Assembly: GCF_002407245.1 (NCBI RefSeq)
Contig: NZ_CP010681.1
Coordinates: 1,984,001 to 2,048,000, forward strand
DNA length: 64,000 nt
Source: Phaeobacter piscinae
GTDB taxonomy: Bacteria > Pseudomonadota > Alphaproteobacteria > Rhodobacterales > Rhodobacteraceae
Direction: 5' to 3'
Part shown: positions 54,876 to 63,295 of the stretch, piece after piece
Layout of the letters: the number at the start of each line of letters is the position of its first letter
How positions within the stretch are numbered: the stretch's first letter is position 1
Notes under the pieces: generated by a model
What the model saw: only the letters and a program-made list of their open reading frames with translations
The model's database searches: none
Told to the model about the DNA's origin: nothing
Program-made: the position numbers and the translations under genes

Positions 54876-55724
54876 ATGCTGGACGCCGCTTCTTCCCTAC
54901 CCGCCGCAGCCGGTGTTGGCTACAAGCCGCAGCATTTTGCCGATATCCTCGCCGAAGCCGGCGCGGTGAAATGGCTGGAAATTCACGCTGAGAACTACAT
55001 GGGTGACGGCGGCCGCCCTATTGCGCAGCTGCGCCATCTCTGCGAACAGTTTGCGATGTCGGTGCACGGTGTCGGCCTCTCTATCGGTGGTGAGGGGGCA
55101 TTGGACGGCGATCATCTGGCGCGGCTGAAACATCTGGTCGGCTGGCTCAATCCGGCGAGTTTTTCTGAGCATCTCGCCTGGTCCACCCATGACAGCCATT
55201 TCTACAACGACCTGCTGCCGCTGCCCTATACGGATGCCACGCTGGCGCGGGTCTGTGATCATATCAATCAGGTGCAGGACAGCATCGGGCGGCGGATGCT
55301 GCTGGAAAACCCCTCCAGCTACCTCGCCTTTGCCGAGAGCAGCTGGTCCGAGCCGGAGTTCCTGGCAGAGATCACCCGCCGCACCGGCTGCGGGCTGCTG
55401 CTGGATGTGAACAACGTCTTTGTTTCTGCCACCAATCTCGATTTCTCGCCGCAGGGCTATATTGATGCCTTTGCGCTGGATCAGGTCGGCGAGATCCACC
55501 TGGGCGGCCATGATGAGGATGAGGACGACCACGGCAAGCCGCTGCTGATTGACAGCCACGGCGCTGAGGTGGTGGATCCTGTCTGGGCGCTGCTGGATTA
55601 TACGCTGGCCAAATCCGGCCCCAAACCGGTGCTGGTTGAATGGGACACCGATGTGCCCGACTGGCCCGTCTTGGCCGCCGAGGCAGACCGCGCCGCATCC
55701 GCGCTGGAGCGCGTCCCGGCATGA
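54876..55724 (+). CDS. bufB: MNIO (DUF692) enzyme of the bufferin operon
   Basis: 282-residue TIM barrel of the multinuclear non-heme iron oxidase family. Conserved metal residues are visible in KWLEIHAENYMG, MSVHGVGLSIGG, SEHLAW, LENPSSYL, LLLDVNNVF, GEIHLGGH, IDSHG and LVEWDTDVP. The enzyme should oxidise cysteines in BufA. ATG 54876 follows CGAGGAC. Its TGA overlaps the bufC start (ATGA). Confidence 0.93.
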   Translation: MLDAASSLPAAAGVGYKPQHFADILAEAGAVKWLEIHAENYMGDGGRPIAQLRHLCEQFAMSVHGVGLSIGGEGALDGDHLARLKHLVGWLNPASFSEHLAWSTHDSHFYNDLLPLPYTDATLARVCDHINQVQDSIGRRMLLENPSSYLAFAESSWSEPEFLAEITRRTGCGLLLDVNNVFVSATNLDFSPQGYIDAFALDQVGEIHLGGHDEDEDDHGKPLLIDSHGAEVVDPVWALLDYTLAKSGPKPVLVEWDTDVPDWPVLAAEADRAASALERVPA

Positions 55725-56476
55725 CTGTCTCGCAAACAGATTTCACCCGCGCCATGATCGACGCGGCGCAGCCGGTGCCGGAGGGGCTGCTGGATGCGAC
55801 CGGCCAGCCTGCCGGGCGCCGGTTCAGCGTCTATCGCAACAACGTCGCCGTCTCCCTGACGGAGGCGATGCACAGCGCCTTTCCCCTGATCGCAAAGCTC
55901 TTGGGCAAACAGAACCTTGATGGGCTAGCGGGTTTGTATCTGCGCGCTCACCCGCCCTCCTCGCCGCTGATGATGCACTATGGGGCCGAATTTCCGGATT
56001 TTCTTGCCGGGATGGAGCAACTGAAACACCTCGGCTATCTGCCGGATGCGGCGCGCCTCGATCTGGCCCTGCGCCGGGCGTATCACGCGGGCGACGCCAC
56101 GCCGGTTGACCCGGCGCGTCTAGCAGCCCTGCCCCCTGAGGCGCTGATGGCGACCCGGCTGACGCTGGCCCCCGCCGTTGCCCTGTTGCGCTCACCCTGG
56201 CCAATCTATGACATCTGGCGCTTCAATACCGAAGAGGACGCGCCCAAGCCCCGGCATATGGCGCAGGATGTGCTTATCACCCGGCCCGAATTCGACCCGG
56301 TTCTACAGGAACTGCCTGCGGGTGGTGCCGACTGGATCACCGTCATAGCAGGTGGCGCCACATTGGAAGAGGCGCTGACCACGGTTCAGGCCGACCACCC
56401 GGATTTCGACCTCTCACACCCGCTCGCCCTGTTGCTGCAAGGCGGTGCAATCATTGACCTAGATCGCAAAGGATAA
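55721..56476 (+). CDS. bufC: DUF2063 partner protein of the bufferin operon
   Basis: 251 residues. N-terminal DUF2063 region with FSVYRNNVAVSLTEAMHSAF followed by PLIAKLLG, then a C-terminal domain of about 90 residues. In bufferin systems this protein presents the precursor to the MNIO. It overlaps bufB by four bases and is followed by the DoxX gene after three bases. Confidence 0.9.
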   Translation: MTVSQTDFTRAMIDAAQPVPEGLLDATGQPAGRRFSVYRNNVAVSLTEAMHSAFPLIAKLLGKQNLDGLAGLYLRAHPPSSPLMMHYGAEFPDFLAGMEQLKHLGYLPDAARLDLALRRAYHAGDATPVDPARLAALPPEALMATRLTLAPAVALLRSPWPIYDIWRFNTEEDAPKPRHMAQDVLITRPEFDPVLQELPAGGADWITVIAGGATLEEALTTVQADHPDFDLSHPLALLLQGGAIIDLDRKG

Positions 56477-56479
56477 CCG

Positions 56480-57016
56480 ATGCACGCGCTTGTTTCCTCT
56501 TACACCTCCATCTTTGGCAAAGCTGATAGGCTTTCGGACATCATTCTGCCAATCCTTGCACGGCTGGTTTTTGCGGCGGTCCTGTTGGTTTACTACTGGA
56601 ACTCCGCCGGGCTGAAGACGGATGGGTCGATCTTCTCACCCTCCGCCGGGGCCTTCGGCCAGATCTTCCCGCATGCGGCTGAGGCCGTGCTCTATGATGT
56701 CTCGCAGCTCAATATCTTTCAGCGGTTGGTGATTTTTGCCGGGACAGTGGCAGAATATGTCCTGCCTGCGCTGATCCTGGTCGGGCTGCTCACCCGGCTC
56801 GCCGCCCTTGGCACCATTGGCTTCATCTGGGTGCAGACCATCGTCGATGTGACCGGCCATGGCGTCAAACTGGGCAGTCTTTTTGACAATGCCATCGGTC
56901 TGGTGGATCAGCGGGTTATGTGGACATTCCTGCTGCTGGTTCTGGTGTTCAAAGGTGCAGGCCCGCTGTCGCTGGATGCGCTTGCACGGCGCGCCACGGC
57001 GCCTGCCGCCGCCTGA
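56480..57016 (+). CDS. DoxX-family membrane protein of the bufferin operon
   Basis: 178 residues with four to five membrane helices (IILPILARLVFAAVLLVYYW and later VAEYVLPALILVGLLTRL), a DoxX-type protein. DoxX genes are frequent last members of DUF2282/DUF692 operons. Its role there (redox or metal handling in the membrane) is unknown. A strong terminator follows. Confidence 0.88.
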   Translation: MHALVSSYTSIFGKADRLSDIILPILARLVFAAVLLVYYWNSAGLKTDGSIFSPSAGAFGQIFPHAAEAVLYDVSQLNIFQRLVIFAGTVAEYVLPALILVGLLTRLAALGTIGFIWVQTIVDVTGHGVKLGSLFDNAIGLVDQRVMWTFLLLVLVFKGAGPLSLDALARRATAPAAA

Positions 57017-57038
57017 TCTGATCCGCTTTCAAATCCAA

Positions 57039-57075
57039 AAAAAAGGCGCCCTGCATCCGCAGCGGCGCCTTTTTT
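57039..57075 (+). terminator. Intrinsic terminator after the bufferin operon
   Basis: AAAAAAGGCGCC at 57039-57050 pairs with GGCGCCTTTTTT at 57064-57075; inner CTGC-GCAG extends the stem. Confidence 0.94.
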
Positions 57076-57097
57076 CATGACCATTATTCACGTCGGT

Positions 57098-57466
57098 TCA
57101 GAAATGCGCTTTCGGCTCATCCGGTTTGCCCGCAGCCAACGCCAGCAGCCCGCCCAGAAGCGCCAGTGAGATCGGGAAGATGGTAAAGACATTCAACCCG
57201 AACCCCGCATAGAGCCCCGCCGCCGACGCAAGCAGCAACACCCCGCCCCACAGCGCGCGGGAGATTGCCATCGCGCCGCCTGCCAGCGCCAGAATGGGCG
57301 AGATCACCGCCAAGAGCCGCAGCTGATCAACGTCATCGACCTGCCGGACAATCCCGTCGACCTCGCCAAAATACTCGACGGCGGCGGTATAGCCATAACC
57401 CGCAAACCCCACCATCATCCCAATCAGCCCGGCCACGATGCCCAGCACCAGCGCTGCATTGCGCAT
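57098..57466 (-). CDS. Small four-helix membrane protein
   Basis: 122 residues from ATG 57466 (MRNAALVLG). Hydrophobic segments at about 3-25, 50-70, 72-90 and 95-115; between the first two is an acidic loop DGIVRQVDDVDQ. I do not recognise a family with certainty; DUF4064-like four-helix proteins have a similar shape. Sits between the bufferin operon and the ArsC-like gene, reading toward the former. Confidence 0.65.
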   Translation of the reverse strand: MRNAALVLGIVAGLIGMMVGFAGYGYTAAVEYFGEVDGIVRQVDDVDQLRLLAVISPILALAGGAMAISRALWGGVLLLASAAGLYAGFGLNVFTIFPISLALLGGLLALAAGKPDEPKAHF

Positions 57467-57506
57467 TGCCGCTCTCCTCATCTACTCCGGAACTGAGATG
57501 GGGATC

Positions 57507-57839
57507 CTAGCCCTCAACGCCAAGGGCCGCCTTGGTTTTGGCATCCCAGCCGAGATACAGATCGCCGTTCAAATCGGGGCCGGACTGGATCAGTGGACGT
57601 TTCATCAATGTCGGATGGGCCTTCAGCAGATCCAGAGGATCCGTCGCCCGCTCCGCCTCGCTCAACCCGCGCCAAGTGGTGGAGCGGGTATTGACCAGAC
57701 GATCGCCAAACTGCGCCATGGCTGCTGTGAGAACGGCCTCCGGCACACCATCGGCGCGCACATCGACCAGCTGCGCCTCCGGCAGCTGTTTCAGCGCCTT
57801 GCGGCAGGTGTCACAGGTCTTCAATCCGTAGAGTTGCAC
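57507..57839 (-). CDS. ArsC/Spx-family protein (YffB-like)
   Basis: 110 residues from GTG 57839, chosen because AAAGGAAA precedes it and the domain begins VQLYGLKTCDTCRKAL. The thioredoxin-like ArsC fold with redox CxxC and RPLIQ in the C-half is clear. Such YffB/ArsC-like proteins are mostly uncharacterised reductases; a role in arsenate reduction is not implied. Reads in the opposite direction to csp. Confidence 0.85.
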   Translation of the reverse strand: MQLYGLKTCDTCRKALKQLPEAQLVDVRADGVPEAVLTAAMAQFGDRLVNTRSTTWRGLSEAERATDPLDLLKAHPTLMKRPLIQSGPDLNGDLYLGWDAKTKAALGVEG

Positions 57840-58059
57840 GCTTTTTCCTTTCCCGAGGGGATGGCTCAGCACAATTTATGGTAGAGCCACACTGTTTTGC
57901 TTGATTTTTACATGGTCCGTGCAAAAGTTAAAACCGGGTTGGGACAATCTCCCTGGCCTGTTCTGTCAGCGCATTGCGGCAGAACCGATCATGTCGCCCG
58001 GAAACGTGAAATTATCGTGTATTCATGGCGGCTCACTAGAAGGAAGGAGACACGGGAAC

Positions 58060-58266
58060 ATGGCGAGTGGCACCGTGAAATGGTTTAATACAACCAAGGG
58101 TTATGGCTTTATCGAGCCCGAAGGCGGCGGCAAGGATGTGTTTGTGCACATCTCACAGGTTGAACGGTCTGGGCTGACGGGCCTTGCGGATAATCAAAAA
58201 GTTGATTTCGAGATGACCGAAGGGCGCGATGGTCGCCAGATGGCCAGCGACATTCGCCCCCTTTAA
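58060..58266 (+). CDS. Cold-shock-type RNA-binding protein
   Basis: 68 residues, a single CSD: GTVKWFNTTKGYGFI (RNP1) and VFVHISQVER (RNP2). Binds single-stranded RNA and DNA. AAGGAG precedes the ATG. The gap to the previous gene is about 220 bases, so a long 5' leader, common in csp mRNAs and often thermoregulated, is possible. A bulged hairpin GGCTGCGCC-GAGG at 58276-58307 follows but has no T run. Confidence 0.93.
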   Translation: MASGTVKWFNTTKGYGFIEPEGGGKDVFVHISQVERSGLTGLADNQKVDFEMTEGRDGRQMASDIRPL

Positions 58267-58363
58267 ACACGATACGGCTGCGCCGAGGTTGACCCTCGGG
58301 CGCAGCCTGCCGCGCGATCGAATGACCCCGTCAGCACCGGTCTGCTTGTCGGCCACCCTGCGA

Positions 58364-59830
58364 TCACCGCATGACAAAGGGATCCGGAATGGGCGCGTCA
58401 CTGGTGCGCAGCCAGACCGTTTTGATCCTTGTGTAATCCAGCGCAGCCTGCAATCCGCCCTCGCGCCCATGGCCTGACAGCCCCTGCCCGCCAAAGGGCG
58501 CAATCGGGCTGACGGCACGATAGGTATTGACCCAGACAATGCCGGCCCGAATGCCCCGGATCATCCGATGCGCGCGGGTGAGATCTCGGGTGAAGACGCC
58601 AGATGCAAGGCCATGGTCAGTGTCATTGGCCAGCGCCAGCGCCTCGGCCTCGGTGTCGAACCCGCGCACCGACAGGACCGGGCCAAAGAATTCCTCCCGC
58701 AAACAGGGCGCCTCGGGGGCCTCAGAGCAATCGAGTATGGTCGGCGGAAAGAAATACCCCCCTTGCTCCAACCGCTGACCGCCTGTGACAAGCTGCGCCC
58801 CAGCGGCCAAGGAGGCAAAGATCAGTTCCTCGGCCCGGCTGAGCTGGGCACCGGTGCAAAGCGGTCCAATCTCGGTCTCGGGTAGCTCTGGCGCACCAAT
58901 GCGGATGTTCTCGGCTTTTTCTTTCAACCGGTGCAGAAACTGCGCCTTGATTTGATTGGATATGATCAGTCGAGACCCGGCCACGCAACTTTGCCCTGTC
59001 GCGGCAAAAATCCCAGAGACCTGCGCATTGACCGCGCTGTCGATATCTGCATCCTCAAACACGATGAAGGGGGATTTTCCGCCCAGTTCCAGAGAGGTGG
59101 AGGCGAGGTTCTCGGCTGAATTGCGCACCACATGGCGCGCGGTCTCCGGCCCGCCGGTAAATGCCACGTGATCAATCCCAGGATGGGAAGTCAGCACCGC
59201 GCCACAATCGGCGCCAAATCCGGTGATGACGTTCAAAACCCCCGCCGGAAACCCGGCCTGATCAAAGATCCGGGCAAACTCCAGCAGCGGTGCCGGCCCC
59301 TCCTCAGATGCCTTCAACACCACGGTACAGCCTGCTGCCAGTGCCGGGCCAATCTTGACCGCCGCCAAAAACAGCTGCGAATTCCACGGCACCACGGCTG
59401 CCACCACCCCAAGCGGTTCGCGGCGCAGCCAGACCTCCATATCCGGTTTGTCAATCGGCAGATGGGCGCCTTCGATCTTGTCTGCTAGTCCAGCATAGTA
59501 ACGGTAGTAGTCGGCTACATAGGCAATCTGGGCGGAGGTTTCGCGAATGATCTTGCCAGTATCACGGGTCTCCAACAGGGCCAGAGTCTCTGCATTCTCG
59601 GCAATCAAATCGGCCAGCCGAAAAAGCAGCTTGCCGCGCGCAGTGGCGGTCATGCCCGCCCAACCCGGCGCGTGGAAGGCCGCGCGCGCTGCTGCAACCG
59701 CGGCCTCCACATCGGCCTTGCGGGCCTCAGGCATCATCGCCCAAACCTCTCCGCTTGCTGGATCGCGGCTCTCAAAACGGGCAGAGCCGTCGGAAAACAC
59801 CCCGCCGATATATTGCTGGAACTGCTGCAT
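58364..59830 (-). CDS. Aldehyde dehydrogenase
   Basis: 488 residues. NAD(P)-dependent ALDH with catalytic Glu in LELGGKSPF and Cys in GQSCVAGSR, PWNSQLFLA and the C-terminal FGGQGLSGHGREGG. Last gene of a five-gene minus-strand operon with a flavin-dependent oxygenase; it probably oxidises an aldehyde from that pathway to the acid. Follows the LLM gene by 11 bases. Confidence 0.93.
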   Translation of the reverse strand: MQQFQQYIGGVFSDGSARFESRDPASGEVWAMMPEARKADVEAAVAAARAAFHAPGWAGMTATARGKLLFRLADLIAENAETLALLETRDTGKIIRETSAQIAYVADYYRYYAGLADKIEGAHLPIDKPDMEVWLRREPLGVVAAVVPWNSQLFLAAVKIGPALAAGCTVVLKASEEGPAPLLEFARIFDQAGFPAGVLNVITGFGADCGAVLTSHPGIDHVAFTGGPETARHVVRNSAENLASTSLELGGKSPFIVFEDADIDSAVNAQVSGIFAATGQSCVAGSRLIISNQIKAQFLHRLKEKAENIRIGAPELPETEIGPLCTGAQLSRAEELIFASLAAGAQLVTGGQRLEQGGYFFPPTILDCSEAPEAPCLREEFFGPVLSVRGFDTEAEALALANDTDHGLASGVFTRDLTRAHRMIRGIRAGIVWVNTYRAVSPIAPFGGQGLSGHGREGGLQAALDYTRIKTVWLRTSDAPIPDPFVMR

Positions 59831-59841
59831 GGTGATCCCCT

Positions 59842-60879
59842 TCAGGCAAAGGCTGGCATAACATCACGGATGAACCGCTCAAGCGAAGCTTTCTTACGCT
59901 CAAAACTCATCCCGCTGTCGATCCAGAAACTGTATTCATCATACCCCAGCGCCTCATAGCCCCGGATCCGGGCAATCGCATCTTCGGCGGTGGCGATCAC
60001 ATTGTCACGCAGCATCGCCTCCGGCGAATAGAACGGATGGGCCGCGATTTCCGCTTCGCTCAACGGCGCGATCAGCCCCTGCGACACCGGGCGCTCGTTT
60101 TTGAACCAGGCGCCGAAGTAGCAATAAAACCGGTTGATTTCTTCCGCCGCCTGCTGCGCATCGGCGGCATCTGCGGCAATATAGGTGTGGTTCAACAGCA
60201 TGATATCCGGGCGCTGCACGTCAGGGTATTTGGCGCAGGCGTCGTTGAACGTCTCAATCAGCCGGGTGATCTCCTCATCCCCTTGCCACAGCGGCGTCAC
60301 CTGCACATGGCAGCCATTGGCGACGGCAAATTCATGGCTGTTGGGGTCGCGCGCTGCGACCCAGATCGGGGGGCCGTTTTCCTGTCGCGGCTTGGGTGAG
60401 GATGTCGTGGCCGGGAAGGAATGATAGGTGCCCTCTTGTGCGTAGTCGCCCCGCCACAACCCCTGGATCGCCGGTATCAGCTCCCGCATCCGCTGGCCTG
60501 CGTCCCAGGCATCCATCCCCGGCACCATCCGTTCGTATTCGTAACTATAGGCGCCGCGCGCGATGCCAAGTTCCAACCGCCCTTCGGTGATCAGATCGGT
60601 CATCGCCGCCTCCCCCGCAAGGCGGATTGGATGCCAGAAAGGCGCGATGATCGTGCCGGTTCCCAACCGCACATTTCTGGTCTGGCGCGCCAGATCGACA
60701 AGATTCAGAAACGGGTTTGGCGCGATGGTGAAATCCATCCCGTGATGCTCTCCGGTCCAGACTGCGTGCATACCGCCATCGTCGGCAATCTTGGCCAAGG
60801 CGACGAACTCATCGTAGAGCCGCTTTTGATCCTGTTCCGCCGAGGTCCGTTCCATATGTACAAACAGAGAAAAGCGCAT
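59842..60879 (-). CDS. LLM-class flavin-dependent monooxygenase
   Basis: 345 residues of the bacterial luciferase-like fold: RFSLFVHMERTSA, MHAVWTGEHHGMDF and RLGTGTIIAPFWHP, and GIARGAYSYEYERM. It would use reduced flavin supplied by the flavin reductase encoded 13 bases upstream, making a two-component monooxygenase. Substrate unknown. Confidence 0.9.
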   Translation of the reverse strand: MRFSLFVHMERTSAEQDQKRLYDEFVALAKIADDGGMHAVWTGEHHGMDFTIAPNPFLNLVDLARQTRNVRLGTGTIIAPFWHPIRLAGEAAMTDLITEGRLELGIARGAYSYEYERMVPGMDAWDAGQRMRELIPAIQGLWRGDYAQEGTYHSFPATTSSPKPRQENGPPIWVAARDPNSHEFAVANGCHVQVTPLWQGDEEITRLIETFNDACAKYPDVQRPDIMLLNHTYIAADAADAQQAAEEINRFYCYFGAWFKNERPVSQGLIAPLSEAEIAAHPFYSPEAMLRDNVIATAEDAIARIRGYEALGYDEYSFWIDSGMSFERKKASLERFIRDVMPAFA

Positions 60880-60892
60880 GTGTCACCTGCCG

Positions 60893-61816
60893 TTATGCGA
60901 TCTGGCGGATTTCGCCGCTGCGTTGATTGCCGGAATAGATCCCAAAATCCCCCAATGCTGCCTCGCGGGCGAACCGCTCCAGCATGGTCAGGATCGCGGG
61001 GTCGCTGATGTCCTCAAGACCTGCTTCAGCCGCCCCGTCCTGCGCCAGCGGCACAAAGGTTCCGCGCGTCGGCGCACCTGCCCCTGCCTGACAGAGAAAG
61101 GCGATATGCTGGCGTTTGCGCGCAACATCCTCAAACACCGAATAGACAAAGCCCGGCTCAGCCGTGAGCCCGGTATCGGCAATCAACTGGCGCACCGTGG
61201 CAGCGGCACCATCGGGACCAGCCAGCGCCTCCGGTAGGGTCGCACCGCCCTGGCCATCATCGACCAGCAGCACCTCGCCGTCGCGTTCGATCAGGGCGGA
61301 GACCACCAGATCGGGGCCGGTTCCGGCAGGTTCCGCTGTGGTGGCCGCCGTGACGTAGGCGCCGCGCGCATAGCCCAAACCCGGATGTGGGCTGACATCA
61401 AAGGCTTTCACTTCACCAATCAGGATCACATGATCGCCCGCCTCAACCGTCTTGTGCAGGCTGCAATCGAACCAAGAAGACACCCCGTCGATCAGAGGCG
61501 ATCCAGCGGGACCGGGCCGCCAATCGAGACCGGCAAAGCGGTCCTCAGTCGGGCGGGCGAATGTATTGGAAATCTCTATCTGAGTTTCCGCCAGCACATT
61601 CACCGCAAACCCAGCACCGTTGACCAGCGCATCATAGTTGCGCGACTGGTTGGCCAAGCACACCAGCACCAGCGGCGGATCAAGCGAGACGGAGGTAAAG
61701 GAATTGGCAGTAAAGCCAATCGGCTGGCCGCTTTGGTCATGGGAGGTCACAACCGTTACACCGGTCATGAAACTGCCAAAGGCATGGCGCAAGGCGCGCG
61801 GATCAAGCGATGTCAT
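60893..61816 (-). CDS. Flavin reductase fused to a NUDIX-like domain
   Basis: 307 residues. Residues 1-160 form a flavin reductase domain (HAFGSFMTGVTVVTS, FTANSFTSVSLDPPLVLV); from about 170 on, VSALIERDGEVLLVDDGQGG and the following ATVRQLIADTGL resemble a NUDIX fold, but the canonical GX5EX7REUXEEXGU box is incomplete. Most partners lack this tail. The start at 61816 is preferred over one 19 codons earlier. It overlaps the hydrolase gene by 14 bases. Confidence 0.85.
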   Translation of the reverse strand: MTSLDPRALRHAFGSFMTGVTVVTSHDQSGQPIGFTANSFTSVSLDPPLVLVCLANQSRNYDALVNGAGFAVNVLAETQIEISNTFARPTEDRFAGLDWRPGPAGSPLIDGVSSWFDCSLHKTVEAGDHVILIGEVKAFDVSPHPGLGYARGAYVTAATTAEPAGTGPDLVVSALIERDGEVLLVDDGQGGATLPEALAGPDGAAATVRQLIADTGLTAEPGFVYSVFEDVARKRQHIAFLCQAGAGAPTRGTFVPLAQDGAAEAGLEDISDPAILTMLERFAREAALGDFGIYSGNQRSGEIRQIA

Positions 61817-62621
61817 GATACGTCTCCTCAGGGGCGGTTGCCAGCCAGTCGCGCAGATGAGCGGTGACCACATCAGGCGCTGTCAGATTCACCATATGAC
61901 GATGGCCGGTTATGACGATGGCGCGTCCGTGCTGCGCCTGCGCGGCCATCTCCTGCGCCATGGCCGGGGTGGAATTGGGATCACCATCGCCGGTGACGGC
62001 GAGGAAGGGGCAGGCGATCTCTCTCAGACGGTGGGCATAGGTCGCATCCCCCCGCGCAAAAGCGCTGTAGGCGGTGGCATAGCCTGCTGGATCAACCGTC
62101 CCCAGCCAGCCCGCAACCCGGTCGCGGGCGCTGATGTCAGCAGGCGTCTCACCAAACCAGCGTGCCAACGGCGTTGCCAGATCCAGCTGACCAGCCCCGA
62201 TTTCGGCAGCACGGGCGAGCACAGCCGCCCGTGCCTGCGGCGTGCGTCGGTAGACCCCATTCAGCAGTGCCACCCGGCGGGTCATTGCAGGGCGCTCTAC
62301 AGCAAAGCCAGTCGCGATTAACGCCCCCATTGAATGTCCTGCCAGACTGACAGAACCGAGATCCAGCGACTGCACCACTGCCTTCAGCCAAGCGACATAA
62401 TCGGGCAGCTCACTCCCACTAGGCAGCGGATCACTGCCGCCATGTCCGGGCAGATCCAGCGCGATGACCCGGTGGCTCCGGCTCAGATCCGCAATCTGCG
62501 GCCCCCAGGCGGCGGATTGCATACCGACGCCATGCAGCAGGACCAGCGGCGCGCCCGCCCCCGTATCCCGCAGGGCGACCGTGCGTCCAGCCTCAGACAG
62601 CTGCAGGATTGTCGACGTCAT
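61803..62621 (-). CDS. Alpha/beta hydrolase of the flavin oxygenase operon
   Basis: 272 residues. VLLHGVGMQSAAW (oxyanion), LDLPGHGGSD, nucleophile elbow LAGHSMGALIATG, and catalytic His in TGHRHMVNL. Its position suggests it opens a ring or ester made by the oxygenase. Overlaps the flavin reductase gene (14 bases) and the preceding amino acid synthesis-family gene (29 bases). Confidence 0.9.
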   Translation of the reverse strand: MTSTILQLSEAGRTVALRDTGAGAPLVLLHGVGMQSAAWGPQIADLSRSHRVIALDLPGHGGSDPLPSGSELPDYVAWLKAVVQSLDLGSVSLAGHSMGALIATGFAVERPAMTRRVALLNGVYRRTPQARAAVLARAAEIGAGQLDLATPLARWFGETPADISARDRVAGWLGTVDPAGYATAYSAFARGDATYAHRLREIACPFLAVTGDGDPNSTPAMAQEMAAQAQHGRAIVITGHRHMVNLTAPDVVTAHLRDWLATAPEETYHDIA

Positions 62622-63195
62622 GGCCAAGCTCTTTCAAATCCTGATAGCGGTCGCCGATCCGATGGTGCGGACGGCCCCCGATAGAGGCTCCCAGCGCAAT
62701 CAGGATCTCATCAGCGGCTGGCGCATCCGCGACAGCCGTCTGGATCGTCAGGTAGTGGGATCGCTTGCCCCCGTCGTTCTTGTCCATCAGCGGAATCATC
62801 AACGGCGCATTGGCAGGTCCGCGGGTGTTGCAGAATGACAGGTAGGATTTTGCCCCCACCGCGTTGCGATAATGGTTGCCGAATTGCAGCGTGTGGATCA
62901 GCGCCGAGGCGTGTTCGACCTCACCATTGAGGCCGACAATCGCGGATTTCCCATAACCTTCGACCCGGTCGCCGCCGCCTGCCGCCTCCAGAATCATCTC
63001 GGTCAGCAAAAGGCCCAAGCCCGGCGCGCAGTCCCGGATCTGCGGCCCCAGATCCTCGACAAATCCCTGTCCTGCCCATGGGTTCTGAATCACTGCCATG
63101 GCCGCGATCATGGTGAGCGGGCTGGGCGCGGTCTTGCCCCCTTCGATCAATGTGTTTTCGACATAAAGCAGCGTTTTGCGAATGGCAGCGGGCAT
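62593..63195 (-). CDS. Amino acid synthesis (DUF1185) family protein
   Basis: 200 residues. Identified as the PF06684-type family: KTLLYVENTLIEGGKTAP, IQNPWAGQGFVEDLGPQI and VEGYGKSAIVGLNGEVEHAS. Members are often found in catabolic operons with unknown reaction. First gene of the operon, divergent from the GntR gene by 100 bases. Confidence 0.85.
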   Translation of the reverse strand: MPAAIRKTLLYVENTLIEGGKTAPSPLTMIAAMAVIQNPWAGQGFVEDLGPQIRDCAPGLGLLLTEMILEAAGGGDRVEGYGKSAIVGLNGEVEHASALIHTLQFGNHYRNAVGAKSYLSFCNTRGPANAPLMIPLMDKNDGGKRSHYLTIQTAVADAPAADEILIALGASIGGRPHHRIGDRYQDLKELGHDVDNPAAV

Positions 63196-63227
63196 AAGGG
63201 TCTCCTAAGCGGCAATCTTCTGGTATC

Positions 63228-63239
63228 ATGGTATACCAT
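63228..63239. promoter_or_regulatory. Palindromic operator candidate between the operon and GntR
   Basis: ATGGTATACCAT, a perfect 12-base palindrome, in the 100-base divergent gap. Related half-sites (GGTAT, ATACG) flank it. Size and place fit a FadR/GntR dimer site that controls both sides. Confidence 0.6.
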
Positions 63240-63295
63240 TATACGATATGTCAATCATACTTGCCGCAACCAGACTCGGTTGTTATGAGAAAGCC

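Noticed and set aside
57051..57062. CTGC-N4-GCAG as a further PhaR site
   Set aside because: It is the inner stem of the terminator at 57039-57075 and the spacing is 4, with no PHA gene nearby.
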